The translations under genes and the position numbers were made by a program. From positions 1-7,984 of the forward strand of contig JAJDAX010000013.1 of assembly GCA_029261615.1 (NCBI GenBank): a stretch of 7,984 bases of DNA, given 5' to 3'. Source of the DNA: Nitrospinaceae bacterium (lineage in GTDB: Bacteria; Nitrospinota; Nitrospinia; Nitrospinales; Nitrospinaceae). Positions 7,541-7,984 of the stretch are shown in pieces; within the stretch, counting starts at the first letter, position 1; each line of letters opens with the position of its first letter. Under the pieces are notes generated by a model. That model was given only the letters and a program-made list of their open reading frames with translations, ran no database searches and was not told the origin of the DNA.

Positions 7541-7544
7541 CTCC
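7541..7544 (-). promoter_or_regulatory. Shine-Dalgarno site for the GTG-start GAF kinase
   Basis: On the minus strand GGAG lies seven bases before the GTG at 7533, within the 15-base gap after the DUF2892 stop codon. An out-of-frame ATG touches the same site but is not in the kinase frame. This placement favours GTG as the start and suggests translational coupling with the preceding gene. Confidence 0.6.
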
Positions 7545-7548
7545 AGTT

Positions 7549-7743
7549 TCAAGTATGGTGAGTGTTAATATTACAAATTCCATAAATCGGACAATTTCCC
7601 ACCAGCCCGGTTGCCAACGGAACAAGACCGATCAAAATCAAAGCAGTCCCTACAGTTCCCGGCAAAAAAACTCCAGCCCCAATCATCAATACACCTGCGC
7701 TGACCCTAAGCATCCTGTCTGTTTGTCCAATATTGTGTTTCAT
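7549..7743 (-). CDS. Small DUF2892-family inner-membrane protein
   Basis: This is a 64-residue protein that fits the DUF2892 family (the membrane part of YgaP-like proteins). It begins MKHNIGQTDRMLR, the usual N-terminal pattern of a short polar helix with a conserved DR. Two hydrophobic segments follow at about 12-27 and 30-48. It ends with the characteristic GNCPIYGICNIN (49-60), containing Cys51 and Cys57. Family members are often encoded near, or fused to, rhodanese domains in sulfur-handling gene sets, though no biochemical role is established. The start is well supported by AGGAGG ending six bases before the ATG. The gene is first in the run DUF2892, GAF kinase, cytochrome c, PAS kinase, rhodanese-fused reductase. 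The last of these makes a link to sulfane sulfur plausible, but this is inference. Confidence 0.88.
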   Translation of the reverse strand: MKHNIGQTDRMLRVSAGVLMIGAGVFLPGTVGTALILIGLVPLATGLVGNCPIYGICNINTHHT

Positions 7744-7865
7744 GACGACCTCCTTTTAACTTTTATGGTTTGCCGAAGGCTTGCCGATCCCTTATCACCG
7801 CGCAACAACCAGATAGCAGCATCCAGAAAATGGAGAACCGGAACCGACAAGCCCACCGATTAACC
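7744..7865 (-). other. Intergenic region ahead of the DUF2892-kinase operon
   Basis: This 122-base gap is the longest gap between same-strand genes on the minus strand and is therefore the likeliest place for an operon promoter. I find no convincing sigma-70 or sigma-54 promoter, no strong hairpin with a T-run to end the receiver gene, and no small coding sequence with a ribosome binding site. The only structured element is the 11-bp-period direct repeat described separately, plus the AGGAGG site for DUF2892. Confidence 0.3.
7770..7787. repeat. Tandem 7-bp direct repeat upstream of the kinase operon
   Basis: TTGCCGA occurs at 7770-7776 and again at 7781-7787, separated by four bases, so the period is 11 bp, about one helical turn. 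On the minus strand it reads TCGGCAA twice, with its nearer end 27 bases before the DUF2892 start codon. Seven-bp half-sites spaced this way are the arrangement used by OmpR/PhoB-type response regulators. No clear -35/-10 pair is visible in this gap, so a role as an operator is only a possibility. Confidence 0.3.
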
Positions 7866-7984
7866 CTACAATCCGATGTCTTTTCCTGCGGCTAAAACCT
7901 GCTCCACAGTGCTGATCAGTTTGTCTTTATTGACAGGTTTAACCAGATAATCCTTGATTCCCTTTTTCAACAAAGAAGCCGCCA
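7866..7984 (-). CDS. Response-regulator receiver domain, C-terminal end (partial)
   Basis: An open frame enters from the window edge and ends at a TAG at 7866-7868, giving the last 38 residues of a protein that begins AASLLKKGIKDYLVKPV. The KDYLVKPV segment is the strand-beta5 motif of CheY-like receiver domains: the Lys before the Pro is the conserved active-site lysine (residue 15 of this fragment). It is followed by an amphipathic final helix (about residues 18-33). The protein ends soon after this helix, so no output domain follows. It is either a stand-alone receiver or a receiver at the C-terminus of a larger protein such as a hybrid kinase. The phosphoacceptor Asp lies outside the window. 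The gene is on the same strand as the two orphan kinases and 122 bases upstream of DUF2892, so it is a plausible phosphorylation partner for one or both. Confidence 0.85.
   Translation of the reverse strand, partial: AASLLKKGIKDYLVKPVNKDKLISTVEQVLAAGKDIGL

Noticed and set aside
7414..7863. 149-codon plus-strand frame across the DUF2892 gene and the upstream gap
   Set aside because: It runs antisense to DUF2892 and the GAF kinase start, both of which have strong family motifs and ribosome binding sites; the translation is low in protein-like features.

Overview
The window looks like chromosomal DNA of a Gram-negative, respiring bacterium. The evidence is an exported c-type cytochrome, soluble two-component kinases with PAS and GAF sensor domains, and Shine-Dalgarno sites of the GGAG/GGAGG type, in DNA of moderate GC. 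The mix of families would fit Nitrospinota, Nitrospirota or a deltaproteobacterial lineage, but no phylogenetic marker is present and this placement is a guess. There are no RNA genes, insertion sequences, CRISPR arrays or other mobile elements that I can see. Coding density is high and no gene-free stretch reaches 150 bases.

Left part, plus strand (1-2531). A patatin-like phospholipase (88-1167) is followed after 79 bases by the RNA ligase gene rtcB (1247-2482). The two share orientation and may be co-transcribed. AT-rich hairpins with T-runs just after rtcB probably end that transcript.

Right part, minus strand (7984 down to 2622). Read in the direction of transcription, the order is: the 3' end of a response-regulator receiver domain (7866 to beyond the window edge); a 122-base gap; a small two-helix membrane protein of the DUF2892 type (7549-7743); a soluble GAF-domain histidine kinase with a GTG start (6241-7533); an exported monohaem cytochrome c with a Cys/Met/His-rich N-terminal segment (5499-6200); a soluble PAS-domain histidine kinase (4319-5464, probably a TTG start); and a CoA-disulfide/persulfide reductase fused to a rhodanese domain (2622-4289). 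From DUF2892 to the reductase the gaps are 15, 40, 34 and 29 bases, and nearly every gene has a good Shine-Dalgarno site, so these five genes look like one operon. The two runs of genes converge at about 2483-2621.

My reading of the right part is a redox or sulfur-responsive module. Two cytosolic kinases and at least one receiver protein are encoded with a periplasmic electron carrier and a flavoenzyme that, in characterised relatives, reduces CoA-disulfide, persulfide or polysulfide. The family assignments are firm. The joint function is inference. A 7-bp direct repeat with an 11-bp period lies in front of the operon and could be a regulator site.
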